NCBI RefSeq assembly: GCF_031202265.1
Contig: NZ_CP100604.1
Location: 1,780,501 to 1,844,500, forward strand
Source: Bradyrhizobium sp. Ash2021
GTDB taxonomy: Bacteria; Pseudomonadota; Alphaproteobacteria; Rhizobiales; Xanthobacteraceae
Direction of reading: 5' to 3'
DNA: 64,000 nt
Part shown: in pieces, positions 63,014 to 64,000 of the stretch
Numbering within the stretch: the stretch's first letter is position 1
Layout: each line of letters begins with the position of its first letter
Notes under the pieces: generated by a model
The model's database searches: none
Seen by the model: the letters and a program-made list of their open reading frames with translations, nothing else
Told to the model about the DNA's origin: nothing
Position numbers and translations under genes: made by a program

Positions 63014-63149
63014 AAAAATCGATTTAATATCTAGTTCATCCATACAATCGATTATTTAGTTGACTGATTCGCGCTCGTGTGGTGAATTGGGATCAGAAGT
63101 CTATCAGCGGGAGCCTCCTCCGGCTGCCCAACGCGGAAGCGGCGTTCGC

Positions 63150-64000
63150 ATGGAAAAATACGGTATCGGACAACCAACTCGACGCTTCGAAGATTCGCGC
63201 CTGCTGCGCGGACGCGGCCGGTTCCAGGATGATCGCAATCTACCAGGTCAAGCTTACGCAGTGGTGCTCCGATCGCCGCATGCGCATGCCCGTATCCTTG
63301 AGCTCGATACCGCCGCGGCCAAAGCGGCGCCGGGTGTGCTCGCGGTCTATGGCGGGGCGGATTACGCGGCGGACGGACTTGGAATGCCAAAGGCGACGAT
63401 CCCGCGTAAACGGCCCGATGGCTCGCCGATGTTCGCGCCGCAGCGTCCCGCTCTGGTGGTTGATCGTGTCCGTTATGTCGGCGATCCGGTTGCCCTGATT
63501 GTCGCTGAGACCCTGGCGCAAGCGAAGGATGCTGCAGAGCTCATCGGCGTAGATTATGAACCGCTGCCGGCTGTCACCTCAACGGCAGAGGCCGACCAGC
63601 CTGGCGCCGCGCGGGTCTGGGACAAGTGTCCAGACAACATTTCCAACATCTCCGAGAAAGGCAACAAGGACGCGGCCTCGGCAGCCTTCGCGCGGGCGGC
63701 GCATGTAATTAAGAGACGCTATGTCATCACGCGGGTGCATGCGCAGTATATGGAAACCCGTGGCGCGCTGGGCGCTTATGATGCGGGGGATGAACGCTAC
63801 ACCCTCTATACCGACTGCCAGTATCCGCATCGAGTCCGCAACATGCTGGCGAGTGCAGTCTTCCGTGTGCCGGAAAGCAGGATTCGCGTCGTTAGCGGTG
63901 ATGTCGGCGGCGGGTTCGGCAGCAAGGGGTGGCAATATGTCGAACATCGCCTGGTGTTGTGGGCAGCCAAGAAACTTGGCCGGCCCGTCAAATGGACTTG
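63150..64000 (+). CDS. Molybdenum hydroxylase large subunit, copy 2 (partial, window end)
   Basis: The first 283 codons of the gene seen complete at 47943, with no difference in the overlap, up to the GRPVKWT segment after GDVGGGFGSKG. It is cut by the window edge; whether the full gene and its FAH partner are also duplicated cannot be seen. Confidence 0.85.
   Translation, partial: MEKYGIGQPTRRFEDSRLLRGRGRFQDDRNLPGQAYAVVLRSPHAHARILELDTAAAKAAPGVLAVYGGADYAADGLGMPKATIPRKRPDGSPMFAPQRPALVVDRVRYVGDPVALIVAETLAQAKDAAELIGVDYEPLPAVTSTAEADQPGAARVWDKCPDNISNISEKGNKDAASAAFARAAHVIKRRYVITRVHAQYMETRGALGAYDAGDERYTLYTDCQYPHRVRNMLASAVFRVPESRIRVVSGDVGGGFGSKGWQYVEHRLVLWAAKKLGRPVKWT

Larger units (their letters stand above)
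59477..64000 (+). repeat. Large direct duplication, copy 2 (runs off the window)
   Basis: Repeats 44270-48793 with no difference that I could find. The left edge lies inside the intact binding-protein gene, so this copy keeps the original upstream context while copy 1 is grafted on a hydrolase remnant. The right edge is not in the window. Confidence 0.93.

Noticed and set aside
1..64000. CRISPR array
   Set aside because: No regularly spaced repeats with unique spacers were seen; the only short repeats are the two-unit ones listed.

Overview
The window looks like chromosomal accessory DNA of an alphaproteobacterium close to Bradyrhizobium, Afipia or Rhodopseudomonas. The evidence is high-GC coding, a biotin operon preceded by a BioR-type GntR gene with BioR-like boxes, the LysR/azoR and DoxX/pirin pairs, and rhizobial-style IS elements. 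It is a patchwork of working operons separated by decayed genes, insertion sequences and integration scars. Every assignment rests on reading motifs by eye; no database search was run.

Layout. 0.2-4.5 kb: a histidine-kinase scrap, a crotonase-fold hydrolase that keeps all the catalytic positions of 6-oxocamphor hydrolase, an isochorismatase-like hydrolase, a broken xapX and a YtcJ-type amidohydrolase. 4.5-7.2 kb: a cyanide-insensitive bd-type quinol oxidase (cioAB) with a small membrane protein on each side. 7.3-10.6 kb: DoxX plus a DHA2/EmrB-EmrA-like efflux pair. 10.6-20.7 kb: a redox-stress region (azoR, DoxX, LLM flavin oxidoreductase, MFS exporter, DoxX, pirin, LysR), interrupted by two related DDE insertion sequences and by remnants of isochorismatase, LysR, glutathionyl-hydroquinone reductase-like and old-yellow-enzyme genes. 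A palindrome ATCGG-N5-CCGAT recurs upstream of the LysR gene and the DoxX-pirin operon, with a near match upstream of azoR.

20.9-25.6 kb: after a segment resembling the 3' end of tRNA-Ser comes a block of genes I cannot assign to any family (317 aa, about 182 aa, a possible 60 aa, and a protein over 835 aa). It is cut off by a truncated ISL3-family element. This is the best candidate for something undescribed. 26.9-34.4 kb: an AraC stub, an IS630 stub, a LysR stub, a Tat-exported protein with two NTF2-like domains, a truncated aromatic-acid MFS transporter, an intact LysR/azoR divergent pair, a full ISL3 element and a probable group II intron 3' remnant.

34.4-42.6 kb: pabA-pabB (4-aminobenzoate/folate), a Dabb protein, bioR, and bioB-panD-bioF-bioD-bioA with a panB remnant, a vitamin operon joining biotin and pantothenate synthesis. 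43.0-52.9 kb: an NTF2-like protein, a broken CocE/NonD hydrolase fused to the tail of an ABC binding-protein gene, then a branched-chain-type ABC importer (two permeases, two ATPases), a molybdenum hydroxylase large subunit, a fumarylacetoacetate-hydrolase-family enzyme, a truncated SDR and a porin. This reads as uptake and breakdown of a small aromatic, heterocyclic or cyclic acid. 53.1-57.2 kb: an integrase stub, a tRNA-fMet 3' fragment that encodes the end of a serine recombinase, and a Fic protein. 57.2-64.0 kb: a GntR regulator, the complete ABC binding-protein gene, and a second copy of the importer plus molybdenum hydroxylase start. That copy repeats 44270-48793 at an offset of 15,207 bp with no difference that I found and runs off the window end.
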